NCBI GenBank assembly: GCA_036362985.1
Contig: JAYGXS010000001.1
Span: 76,149,389-76,213,388, forward strand
DNA length: 64,000 nt
Direction: 5' to 3'
DNA from: Ligula intestinalis
Taxonomy: Eukaryota; Platyhelminthes; Cestoda; Diphyllobothriidea; Diphyllobothriidae
A model generated the notes under the pieces. The model had not been told where the DNA came from, made no database searches, and saw nothing but the letters and a program-made list of their open reading frames with translations. Both the position numbers and the translations under genes were made by a program. Below are positions 1-9,690 of this stretch, in pieces (the stretch's first letter is position 1; each line of letters starts with the position of its first letter).

Positions 1-139
1 ACATCTCTTGGAACAGGGTAGTGAGATGAGTTATGAGTTGGTGGCCACCATATTTGTAAATCTCCGCCGGGATCCCGTCGGACCCGGGTGCCTTCCCGCT
101 GGACAGCTGCTTGACAGCCTTCATGGTCTCCTCAGGGGT
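1..139 (-). pseudogene. RTE-like LINE reverse transcriptase fragment (continues off the left edge)
   Basis: Read on the minus strand this is an open stretch of about 46 codons with the conserved N-terminal block of an RTE/BovB-like reverse transcriptase: PEETMKAVKQLSSGKAPGSD, then GIPAEIYKYGG and a HLTTLFQEM ending at the window edge. The GKAPGSDGIPAE block is the classic fingers motif of this RT clade, which copies element RNA into DNA at a nicked target. The same motif is abundant in flatworm repeats. No stop codon is visible in the fragment, but it begins abruptly beside an (AC)n tract, so it is probably a truncated copy. Whether the rest of the element is intact lies outside the window. 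Confidence 0.85.
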
Positions 140-142
140 GGG

Positions 143-160
143 ACACACACACACACACAC
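143..160. repeat. (AC)9 microsatellite
   Basis: Uninterrupted AC dinucleotide run directly adjoining the RTE-like fragment. It marks the break in the LINE homology. Confidence 0.95.
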
Positions 161-2199
161 TCATAAAAGTTCAGAGAATTGATGCGAATGCAATTGCCTT
201 GGTGCCCGACGAAAATATTACAATGCATACAGGGGTCTATATGAATGAATACCCCTGTAAGTTACATTTAGCTCCTGATAGTGTGGCGCTCACTTACCTT
301 GATGCGGATCATGCTCGCCCTTTGTGCCATGGATCTAAATCTAGAGCCCTCAAAGGTTGTCGTTTGGGGACGAGTTGTGTAAGCATATCATACTGATGAC
401 GGCTTATAAGCTAGAGATAGCCATTCCGATCTCCCTCGGACCACCCTCTCGGCCTACGCCACTAGACTCTGATAATATTGCGAGTAAATGAGACAAAACA
501 AAAGCTACTTATTTTGTTTGAGTAAAACGTTCTCATCGATTTTAAATTGGATTACACGACGGAAAATTCCATTGGAATTGGTAAATGGCATATCGGACTA
601 CGCAGATGACAACGGAGTTTGCTGTCAGAGTCGACTGATTATCCAGAAATCAGATCAGCCCTCATCCTATTGTTTTGTCAGGTTCTTCCAAAATGGCCTG
701 CGCGCCGTTAAAATGAATTAATGTCTTAAAACTTGAACTGTGGGAGGACGCTGGACTCGGTCGCCTTTGCCCGAAAATTAAATTTATATTGGTAAAAGAG
801 CTTCCAGTATGTGAACCTATAGTCACTATACCTTTGGAAGCAGAATAAATCTGCTTAGCTACTTACCAGCGCGCATGCTAGCATATATTCTCGCTTGCAA
901 CTCTAAGATATTCTGGAGTGATAGGTAACTACGCGGCCCTTTTATATTCAACATTGTCTTCGAGGGTCCCAGAGAGGGATACTAAAGAATTAAAATATTC
1001 GGTGTGATAAAAAGGAAATGTAGTGAACGTAGTTGCTTCGATCCCGTTTATATACGAAACAGTTAACAGTTTCTACTAAGTAAGACGCTTGTTCTGACTA
1101 AAGAGGTGGCAGATGGATACATGAATAACTTCAAAAAACTAGGCAGCGTGGCTTAAACAGAGAACTGTGGCCAGACATGCTTCTCAGTTTGTTTCTTGAA
1201 CAGCCTTTTTACGAGGTTCACACGCTAATCCAAATTATCAGAAACACAGTAAAAGCTGGGAGTTGGAGCAGGTATTTTCCGTCCACAAATGGTTGGATTG
1301 ACTTTGCAACAATTTCATTCAAATTCCGAAACGGGTATCGGGTGAGTACTTCGTTGGAAGACAGGTCGTCAGATAAGACAGCACTTCAAACACATAAACC
1401 AAAGAAACCATCACAACATCTTTTTCGATTTCCGACGACATTAATGCAGGAACTTGGCATAAATTTTTCAGAACGAACCTTTTCAGCCTCTGTCCGAAAG
1501 AAGATATGAATATTTGGGCTGAAATCAATCACCTATTACGGACTATCTGTGTAATATTAAGGAATTGCTAACAGGCAGGTAGTAGTAAAGAAACACGTAA
1601 TTATCTACCATACTAACGGCACACGTATAAGTTAAAAAATCCCAATATGCGTTTTTCGCCGATCTTGTGTATGTATCCAACTGCAAAGGGGGATATGCGA
1701 GTGGAATCTGTGATGCGCTATGCAGGCTGTATATCAGTCGTATTTATTATTGTTGAACGTATATCTTCAAGCGAAGTTAGGTAAGACTGGGAGCTATGAA
1801 TAAAGTTTTGGAGAACGAGATGTCACATCATATTTTGAGAGATAATCTATGGACTGATAAATGTTGAACTTAGAATACGTGCTCAATTCATAAAAGTTGA
1901 TAAGACGGTGTCGAGGCAATGGCTCCAAATTTCTTCAAGTTTCAACAGAAGAGAGGTAAGCTCCCTCCTTGGCTCAAACCGCTTACTCTCCGCCGGAAAA
2001 CTCTCATTGTCCAAATATGCTCTAGAACCGTTACGTCAGTAGTTACAAGGATATCCAATTCAATAAGCATTTTTCTACGAATATAAGCCAAGAAATCGAA
2101 AGAGCCCTCTTCGAGCCCCTGACCTATTTGGCAATGCTCTTGTTCAAACGTCACTGGTCATGAAGTTTCCTTGGGTGATTTTTGATTTAGGAAAAAGCT
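161..2199. other. No gene recognised
   Basis: AT-rich sequence with only short chance open frames on both strands. None shows a recognisable domain, and no tRNA or clear repeat was seen. Confidence 0.6.
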
Positions 2200-2250
2200 G
2201 ATTGAGAAGAAGAAGAAGAAGACTCGATCGCTGGTACAATGTGTCTATTC

Positions 2251-2292
2251 GCCTGAAGTTTCGACATCCGTCGCAGATTCCTTATCAGAGAC
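2251..2292 (-). ncRNA. Hammerhead ribozyme-like motif (PLE pseudo-LTR, copy A left arm)
   Basis: Minus strand order: GTCT (helix I 5'), CTGATAA (core; consensus CUGAUGA), a 19-nt helix II hairpin beginning GGAATC and ending GGATGTC, GAAA, CTTC, then AGGC (helix I 3'). GTCT pairs with AGGC with one wobble. The core carries a G-to-A change at the catalytic G8 position, and the expected ACGU is ACUU, so this copy is probably inactive. Confidence 0.5.
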
Positions 2293-2343
2293 ATGAGTAG
2301 GAAACAGTAGCAGAAACGGGTAATGTATGCACAGAAGTTTGCA

Positions 2344-2352
2344 GTATTTATA
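2344..2352 (-). promoter_or_regulatory. TATA-like box of the PLE pseudo-LTR, copy A
   Basis: TATAAATAC on the minus strand, upstream of the hammerhead-like motif. The same box at the same relative place occurs at 9091-9099 and 24241-24249, and a mutated form (CATAAATAC) at 8347-8355. Conservation between diverged copies suggests an RNA polymerase II promoter; this is inference. Confidence 0.4.
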
Positions 2353-2530
2353 GAATACAGTCATTACTGCAAATATGAAGTGACAATTAACGTTAATTGC
2401 CTTCTTACGCGTGGATAGTATGTTTGACGGATGTCTAAAGGTCAGGCGAATGAACGTATCGTCCCAGCGATCGAGTCTTCTTCTTCTCAATTGCCTCCTG
2501 GGGCTTGCATGTTCGCTTTTGTTGGCAAAT

Positions 2531-5335
2531 AGCTCATTCTCTACTGCCACAACAAAGTTATGCATGACTTTCACCCACTTTGACACTTAGAAGGTCGTGA
2601 GAGTAATTGGTTTTCTTTCATTTCGCTGTAATGCTTCTCAGCGAAGGTCATCAAATGAGACTTGCCACAAGGAGGACAGCCCGACCGAATCGACTGCTGA
2701 CGACTGGTTAAATAATAAACAATTACTTGGAAACAACTGAACCACTGCCTATCTACTAGTCATGTTCTATAAGCTTAGCTAAGAAGAAGTTTCTCCTTCT
2801 CTTTCCTTTTAAAGTGCTCGATTGCTGTGAAGTGTGGGCAAAACTTTAAAATTGAAACATTTCAAGGTGAAATACTGTGGGGTATTATGCCGTCTAAGAT
2901 GCCAGTGTTCACCTTCTAACTCCATTTTTTTCCCACCACAACCGAATTTCTTGTTTGCCTTACTTGTACCAGAAGCTCTTCTGTGGCAAGATCAATCAAC
3001 CATAAAAGCGGTTGACCTAGTTATTTGAACTGATCAGTCTGACGACTTTTAGTGTCAGAGATATATATTTTAATAGTTTATAGTCGTTAGAGTTTCATCG
3101 TGCAGCCAGTACGATGTGCCTGCTTAAATTACGAAATATATTATGTGTTTTTAATAAGAAAAATTGCAATTTAGCCTCTTTCTGAGTATTTGACTGATTG
3201 AAATGAGAAACACGAAAGTGCAAGCAGGTTCTGTTGACAGACACCTTAAGACTGGATGGCACTCAAATTAGTATAGCTTTAGTATGCTACCTGTACTGCA
3301 TAGTTTTCAAGATTTCCTTTTTTCATTGGCAAAGTTATCTGCCCAGGTTAGCCTTAATTTGATCTATTTTTTTCGTCTGATGCACCTCTGTCGAGCCACT
3401 GCGGAAACGAGCGCAATAAGTGCACAACTACTATGAAATTTCGTTCGGATAATAATCCACCCAATTTATCATGATTTAATTTCAAGCTTTTATAGTAAGT
3501 AAAACCCCAAAGACTGTTATATCAGGTACAAGTTCATCGTACTACCTATAACATTTCGCAGAAGTCTGAAGAACCTAAGCCTTTTGGCAATTCAGTAATC
3601 GTATTTCTTGCGGCCAGCAGTCATTCGTCTGAACTCTTATACAACAATAATTCAGCATGCACAATGGAATTACCTTATGGCATATCCTCCTTCGTGCATT
3701 AAATCGGCGTGTTAGCACCCGGTCGGTTGGTCGCTATACTTTTTCGCTCTGGTCTGATGAACTGGCCTCGGGCAGCTTGGATAGCATAGAGAGTGGAGTA
3801 GTAGATGCACATTAACTTATTTGGGCGGTTTTTTTACATTGAGCCGCCAGTTTTTCTTCCCTTATAATTAACCAGTTGCCTCAAATTATATGCGTTCGCG
3901 GTTTTTTGGAATACACAAGAATGCGCATAATGCTATATGAATTCGTATAACTTGACGCTGTTTGAGTAGGCGCTCGTAGGCAAAAGAGGTTTCTATAAGA
4001 GTGTTCGCGAAAGCAGTTCAAAATTCCCTCTCACTGTAATCGCATTTCTTCAGAACTTTCGAGGACACATGCGACACATCTCTATTTACACAGATTTTTC
4101 ATCCAGTTTTAAGTACAAAAGAAGCTGAAATTTCGAAAAAACCAATCCTCCTCGATCAAGTCATATACTGCAAGAAAGGAAAAGCCTGTTTGGATTCCCC
4201 CCGATTCCTTGGGCAAATAATGTTGATGATTAATTAAGAACCACAGACATATAGCAGCTGCAAGGCGCAAAATTGACAGTTGTCATCCTGTTCAAAGGAC
4301 CTTCATATCGGCTAGGGGTGGTAAGGCTAGAGTACTATTCTAGGCATAGGGCGCGCTTTCAGTCCCATCCGGCATATCGACAGAGGTTTGGCTTTGTCGT
4401 GGCTCACAGTGCTCATACTGCCTAAGGAGACTAGCTTTTTTCTCCGCCAGCCATCCGGCCCTCCGCCTTTCCGTCAATTTCTTCGCGCCTCATTAGACAG
4501 AGGGGCTTACGTTTTGGTTAAGCGATTACAACCGCACCATTAATTCCCTCGCCACCCGGGGACGGTTCCAACAGTCGGCCTGCTTTGCCCAGTATCTTTG
4601 AGTGCTGCGGAAGTTGTTGACATACACTTCCCACTCCCCCCAGTCATTCTCCTTCCCAATCCGTAGGCACATAAACAAACCCGAGAGTAAGACCTGCCAT
4701 GAGTGCTTTGCGCGCCGTCAATAGTCACCTAGCCCTGAGTGAGGCTACACTAGCTCAATTGGGTTGCACGCTCCCACAAGACTTCCGCCCTGTCCAGTGC
4801 TAGGGCTGGAGAGAAGCAGGTCGTGGTAGCGCCTCCGTAAAAAGTCGAGAAGTCTGCTTAGACAAGGTTAGCCTGAATCAGGGTAGTGATGTCCTTCTTC
4901 TCGTGTTCCTACGGTAGGCTTATCATTTTGCCAGCAGTTAGGACCCCTGCATCGACAGAATGTTGATGTCTTGACAAGGCGTTTGTGGTCTTCCTTTATC
5001 AAAACCGACGTGGATACACTTCTTCTATAAGGACCGAAATATTTAACGAATATTGTACGCTGAGTCATTTATTGAATAAACTGCAGTAGTGCGACATCTA
5101 TCTAAAGGATCGTTTTAAATTTGCAAAAATTCCCAGAAGATAGATTGGCAAAAATACATTTGTTTTCGGTAAATTATCGTCAGGCCTGTACATTTATATC
5201 GCAATTAATTCAATAAACTATGTGGGTTGGTAGAAAAAATAGTGTGGTTGTCAGTAGAGGTCGGAGGGGGGCAGTAATCGGGGCCAAGGAATATAATCAG
5301 CAGCCGCGACAGGTGATAAGCTGCGGGCTGTTGGA
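2531..5335. other. No gene recognised; GC-richer stretch near 4.3-4.9 kb
   Basis: No domain-bearing frame was recognised. The part around 4310-4860 is visibly more GC-rich than its surroundings and may be an old repeat, but I could not match it to anything else in the window. Confidence 0.5.
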
Positions 5336-5728
5336 TTAGCGACTTCATTCAACTGCTCCTGTGGGGCAGAATATATCGGTCGCACGAGTCGGTGTTTGTC
5401 CAAAAGAGTACGAGAACACATTCTAGCAAGGTTAGAGAAGGGCCAAGCAAAGGCTATACAGAGTTCCATTCTAGCATACCTGTTAGACTCAGACCATCAC
5501 GTGGATGCCAGAGTGGACTTCTGAGTGATCTACAAGGTGCCCTAAAGCTACTCGAAACCCTTTGGGCAGCGTCTGTTGGCTACGGCAGAAGTGGCCAGCA
5601 TAAGGTTAGGCTGGCCGGTCCTGTGTACCCAAAAGTACTTCGTGACGGCGCCGCAGTTACCATGGCCGAAAGCCGCTACACCAACAACTTGCAGCCTATC
5701 ACCTTTCTCGACTACCAGTCCCCTCTAA
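5336..5728 (+). pseudogene. Penelope-like element GIY-YIG endonuclease remnant (family 3)
   Basis: One plus-strand frame from 5336 gives FNCSCGAEYIGRTSR, then LSKRVREHILARLEKG, SSILAYLLDSDHHVD and RLLATAEVASIRLG. CxCGAEYIGRT is the start of the GIY-YIG nuclease domain that Penelope-like elements carry after their reverse transcriptase; the RVREH helix follows as expected. In-frame stops at 5522-5524 and 5543-5545 show that the copy is dead. No reverse transcriptase was recognised upstream, so it is 5'-truncated. A TATA-like box and a hammerhead-like motif follow about 190 bp downstream, as expected for a 3' pseudo-LTR. Confidence 0.8.
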
Positions 5729-5914
5729 CGCTGATCAGATTTTTGACCTTGATTACCCATCCCCGACATTCCCCGACAACCACACTATTTTTTTCTAGCA
5801 TTCTGCATAGCTTATTTAGTTGATTACGATATGAATGTACAGGACTGCCGACAATTTTTCTAAAACAAACGTGTGTTTGTCGATTTATCTTCTGAAATCT
5901 GACTAAAGTTTACG

Positions 5915-5975
5915 TATAAGTATTTAAGTTGGCAAGTGCCACTGAAGAAGGAGAAGACGAAAATCACCAGCGACT
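5915..5975 (+). repeat. Probable 3' pseudo-LTR piece of the family 3 PLE
   Basis: TATAAGTATT at 5915-5924 is followed by CTGAAGA at 5942-5948 and GACGAAAATC at 5955-5964. The order TATA box, CUGAnGA, short hairpin, GAAA matches the other PLE pseudo-LTRs here, but helix II is eroded and I cannot draw a good fold. Confidence 0.4.
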
Positions 5976-7919
5976 TCAGTTTAGGAGTGAGTATTGTTAG
6001 ATTGCATCATCGCTACGTGGTATGAAAACCAATGGGAAATGTGCCAGCTTTTTGACGTGTAGTTGGTCGAGAATGATTCATGGAACTTGTTCTCCGTTTA
6101 AGAGCTTAGTCTTTATTTGTCTTCAATTGTTTTGACTTTTGACCAACAGTCGTCAACATCATGAAAAGAATATTCTCTAGTGTACATTTTAGACCCAAGA
6201 ACTTTCAGAATTTTCTACAGCAAAAAAAATTTTTCCATTTAGGGGAAGTGCTTGTGTTGACATACATTGTAAGTGCACTTTTAGAGGCCCATCATTCCAT
6301 CACCATGACTAATAACTCCTTTTAACCTCACTCAAACCACACCCTACAATGAAAAAATAAATATAGCTACTATTACTGAGTTTTGGCTAAACAGCGATTA
6401 ACAAATCTCTGAGAACCTACTCAGATGATCTAAAATGTTAGATAAGAGCATTTAAAATGTGGTACATTTTACCTGGATCAACGGGCTTTATTGAAAGTTG
6501 TTATGCGTCTTAAAAATAGCGAGAGCGTTAAGTCTCATCAAACTTAGGCTCGATCTCTGCTCCCCGTTCCTTCTTAAATTGCAGCGCGGAACAACTTTTC
6601 TCGTAAGTATATTATAAAAAACCTACTCATATGAAAGAGTCTCTGGCAAAAGGCTTATCGTTTGTGAAGCTTAGTTAGGACAGTACATACCAAACGGACG
6701 CTAGGTAAGAAGTTAGGAAGAATAAAACGCAATTAAAAATTGTTGAATGGAAGAGGGATTGGGGAGCTGAACTAACGCAACACGACTGTGAACCCTAAGT
6801 AACTTATATAGTAGAAGATAACCTTCCATTATTTGGAGAAAAAATGATAAGCTATTTTTGCCTGAAAAAGTGTGCAAGGCAGAAGCGATGCGGACTGCCA
6901 CATACCTATAGAATGTACAAAACATAGCTAACTTCCGATATCTATGGACAGTATCTTGGACCTAGAGCCAATTAAGGGGAATCTTCTGACGTTATAGGCC
7001 TTTATTTCCAAAAGGAGACTGCTGTATATTACAGAGATCAGAACGACATTCTGGAAAATGAAAGGACTCCTTCTCCTTCCGCTTCTTGCCGCTCCGGGAG
7101 ACTTTATAATTTTCTAGTACCTCATCCAATAGCGACATTGAACAGACAGTAATGAGCTTTACTGGAAGTCCAAGAATCCTTAAAAATGTGTAGGGCATTT
7201 CTTTAAGAAAAAAATATTATTCTAAAGTGATTTCCATAAGTTCGGAATCTGTTGCAGTGTAGTTTATAGCGATGCAAACGTCATTTTCTCTAGAAAATCG
7301 CAGCAAAAATCCAAAAGGAGGAATACGAATCTACGGGGAGGCTTTTCTAGAAGTAAATCGTCTGTCTGCGTTGCATAGTCTATCGAAATATCAGTCTTAC
7401 AAAAACCAAATTGAAGAGGAGTCGAGAACCAATCTAAAAAAGGCAGTCAATGGTGAGATATCATAAAAATATGCCTAGATACCTTAGCTTTTTTCTAATA
7501 TGCTTTCTTCAAACGCAGTGGTGAAGAATGAACGCAAAATCCGAGTTAAAATTAGTATAGACACTAGCAAGACGCACACGTTAACCTTAGTCCAGTGCGT
7601 CCGTTCAAAGTATTCAGACTTTTATTACACATCTTGTCATTTTGCAGGCTCCAAGGGAACCATCCAGCTCCCAGATACAATTTATCCAAATTACTTATTT
7701 GACCAGAGATGAATGTGTCCTCTTAAACGAGAACTTTGTTGCGACCAGCATCATCTTTTTTGCTAATACGACTTCCAATAAATAAGGTTATGTATCGGTG
7801 TCAAGATAGCCTTAACCGCACATGACATCCTAATTGAGCCATTTTATTACTGTTTCGTCTCAAGTATTAAAAAAGCAATGATACTCATAAATATGAACTT
7901 TATCTCTCCCTCCTATTCT
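5976..7919. other. No gene recognised
   Basis: AT-rich sequence with short frames only. No motif, RNA gene or repeat was recognised. Confidence 0.6.
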
Positions 7920-8351
7920 GAAGTTAATGAGGAGGTAGCGACCATCGCAGAGATTTATCATAGACCAGGCCATATTTTCAAGTTTAACGGGACCGAAATT
8001 CTCGCAAGAGGTGACAACCACTTGAGCCGCAAGCTACTCAAATCATGTTTCTCAGGCCAACAGTCAATCAACAAGCGCAACGATTTGCCTTTCCCATATT
8101 GCGTACTGAGACACTGTCTGAGCAGGAGAATCAGTAACGTGGGAAGGGTCGGGGCAAGTAACAAATCCGATGACAGCAAGCATAATTGTCGCCCAATTAT
8201 CGAGCCCGCATCCGACATGGACGACGGAATCACTACCACTAATGACTCGAAAGTGAACTCCCAAACCATTACCGCACCAATTAGGACCCAAGCGGTGGTT
8301 ACAGGGGCTGATAATGATAGTACGCATGCGGATGGCCGCTACGAACCATAA
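7920..8351 (+). pseudogene. Penelope-like element endonuclease C-terminal part (family 1, copy 1)
   Basis: The frame contains RPGHIFKF, EILARGD, LLKSCFSGQQSINKRNDLPF and PYCVLRHCLSRR, then a low-complexity tail to a stop at 8349-8351. It aligns residue by residue with the copy at 9206-9640 (GPGHIFKF, EILARGD, LLESWFSGPQSINKRNDLPF). This is the end of the GIY-YIG domain of Penelope-like retroelements; the catalytic GIY-YIG part is missing, so the copy is 5'-truncated. The usual LESWF is LKSCF here. A pseudo-LTR in the same orientation starts at the stop codon. Confidence 0.75.
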
Positions 8352-8520
8352 ATACCACACAATTTGTGCATATCTCGCTCCATTCTGCGGTTACCTATTA
8401 TTTAGGATTCTCGACAAAATCTGGAACGTCGGAAAAATAAAATTCGTGTTCCAGTGCTCGCATCTTCTTCTTCTGAACTGCTTCCTGGAACTCGCATATT
8501 CGCTTCTCTAGGCAGAGATA
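8345..8520 (+). repeat. 3' pseudo-LTR of PLE family 1, copy 1
   Basis: CATAAATAC at 8347-8355 corresponds to the TATAAATAC of the other copies. A degenerate hammerhead region follows (GGATTCTCGAC, GGAACGTCGG near 8405-8432). The end is the shared module read in the opposite sense: TTCCAGTGCTCGCATCTTC and CTGGAACTCGCATATTCGCT. The core is too eroded for activity. 8521-8934 beyond it holds nothing recognised. Confidence 0.6.
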
Positions 8521-8990
8521 GACCTGTTTCAGCCCTGACACAATTTCGATATTCGACCATCAGCCACTGATAGGCCTATTACCGTAATCCACTGGGACAT
8601 ACCAAGGCTTACGGTGTTGAGTTCGGGCTCACAAACAATAGTTAAGTCCTCTTACAACCCGTAAACCGACTGGAGGGCACTATACCCTACAACCATTAAC
8701 TATTTGTCGAACCTGGTCGTCAGTCTACGGCTCAGGACCTCATTTAAATGTTATCGTACTTATTTATTAGCAGTTTCGCCCTCGAGGGACCATATACGAC
8801 ATAATCAATGCCAAGTCGATCAGTTCAGCTATAACCAGGGAATTAGTAGTACTGTCCTCCAAAATCATGAAAGACCTGTTTTGGAGAGCTAGACAGTCAC
8901 CGTGGATATGCAGACGAGACAGCTGGCACCAACGACTAACAGAAAAACAAATCAGAAGAAGATGCGATCAGTGGAAAAAGAGTTTTATTT

Positions 8991-9032
8991 GCCTGACGTC
9001 TCGGATTCCCTCGGGAATCCTTAATCACAGGT
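8991..9032 (-). ncRNA. Hammerhead ribozyme-like motif with a perfect helix II (PLE family 1, copy 2)
   Basis: Minus strand: ACCT (helix I), GTGATTA (core position), then helix II GGATTCCC-GA-GGGAATCC at 9020-9003, a perfect 8-bp hairpin, then GAGACGTC and AGGC. Helix II differs in sequence from copy A yet stays paired. The core and GAAA carry substitutions, so activity is doubtful. Confidence 0.45.
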
Positions 9033-9090
9033 GATGATGACATGGTCATGCTCATGCGCAGATGGGGTAAGGAGATGTTCAGGCTGCACA

Positions 9091-9099
9091 GTATTTATA
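9091..9099 (-). promoter_or_regulatory. TATA-like box of the PLE pseudo-LTR, family 1 copy 2
   Basis: TATAAATAC on the minus strand, about 60 nt upstream of the hammerhead-like motif; conserved with the boxes at 2344 and 24241. Confidence 0.4.
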
Positions 9100-9118
9100 G
9101 TTCATAGTGGTCATCTGC

Positions 9119-9133
9119 GTGTGTGTGTGTGTG
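9119..9133. repeat. (GT)n microsatellite inside the PLE copy
   Basis: Short GT run between the endonuclease remnant and its 3' pseudo-LTR. Confidence 0.9.
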
Positions 9134-9205
9134 ATAATTCTTCACTCCTGTAGCTACCGCTCGTGTGTTAATTGATGCAGTACTGGCTTGACACTTCACG
9201 TTCGA

Positions 9206-9640
9206 CTAACTAATTGCCATTTCAGCGTCGGATGCGGGCCTGATAATTGCGGGACAATTATACCCGCTGTCATCAGAGTTGTTGCTGCACCCGGCCCTTC
9301 CCACTTGAATGATTCTCTTGTTCAGAAAACTTCTCAGTACATCATACGGGAAAGGCAAATCATTGCGCTTGTTGATGGACTGGGGGCCTGAGAACCATGA
9401 CTCCAGCAGCTCGTGGCTCACGCGGCTGTCACCTCTTGCGAGGATTTCGGCCTCGTCAAACTTGAAAATATGGCCGGGTCCCGTCCAGTGAGCTGCAACC
9501 TGTGAGTTGGCGTCTTTCTTTCTCACCACCGCTGCATGTTCGGCCATTCGTGTCCGGAGTAATCTTCCGGTTTCTCCATCATAGTTACTTTCAGAATCCG
9601 AAACATCGGGCGAATAAAACTCTTGTTCCAGTGATCGCAT
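9206..9640 (-). pseudogene. Penelope-like element GIY-YIG endonuclease C-terminal part (family 1, copy 2)
   Basis: A 144-codon frame. Residues 1-18 (MRSLEQEFYSPDVSDSES) are encoded by the inverted pseudo-LTR module. From residue 19 the frame reads NYDGETGRLLRTRMAEH, the second half of a GIY-YIG motif and its arginine helix, then SQVAAHWTGPGHIFKF, EILARGD, LLESWFSGPQSINKRNDLPF and PYDVLRSFL. The first GIY strand is missing, so no complete nuclease can be made. The reading frame stays open across the joint, which looks like a chance product of 5' truncation. It is one of the least mutated coding remnants in the window. Confidence 0.8.
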
Positions 9641-9690
9641 CTTCTTCTGAACTGCTTCCTTGAACTCGCATATTTTCTACTATTAGGAAC

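Larger units (their letters stand above)
2200..2530. mobile_element. Foldback element A: two inverted PLE pseudo-LTRs
   Basis: The left end (2200-2300) and the reverse complement of the right end (2430-2530) share the same module: a GAAGAAGAAG tract, ACTCGATCGCTGG, then TTCGCCTGA and TTTCGA. The same module recurs near 14.1, 24.0, 24.35 and 54.85 kb, and in a diverged form at 8.4, 9.0 and 9.6 kb next to PLE endonuclease remnants, which is why I assign it to a Penelope-like pseudo-LTR. The left arm, read on the minus strand, has TATAAATAC followed about 55 nt later by a hammerhead-like motif. The right arm is more decayed. No protein-coding segment lies between the arms, so this copy is non-autonomous. 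Confidence 0.7.
8935..9690 (-). mobile_element. 5'-truncated PLE copy with inverted pseudo-LTRs at both ends (family 1, copy 2)
   Basis: On the minus strand the order is: an inverted pseudo-LTR fragment (9690-9588), endonuclease-coding sequence (about 9580-9206), a (CA)n tract, a TATA box (9099-9091), a hammerhead-like motif (9032-8991) and the end of the 3' pseudo-LTR (to 8935). The two pseudo-LTR pieces point in opposite directions, so the copy can fold back on itself. Inverted pseudo-LTRs beside 5'-truncated bodies are a known habit of Penelope-like elements. Confidence 0.7.

Noticed and set aside
3750..3780. CTGATGA followed by a GC-rich stretch, as a hammerhead core
   Set aside because: No GAAA or pairing strands follow at the required places.
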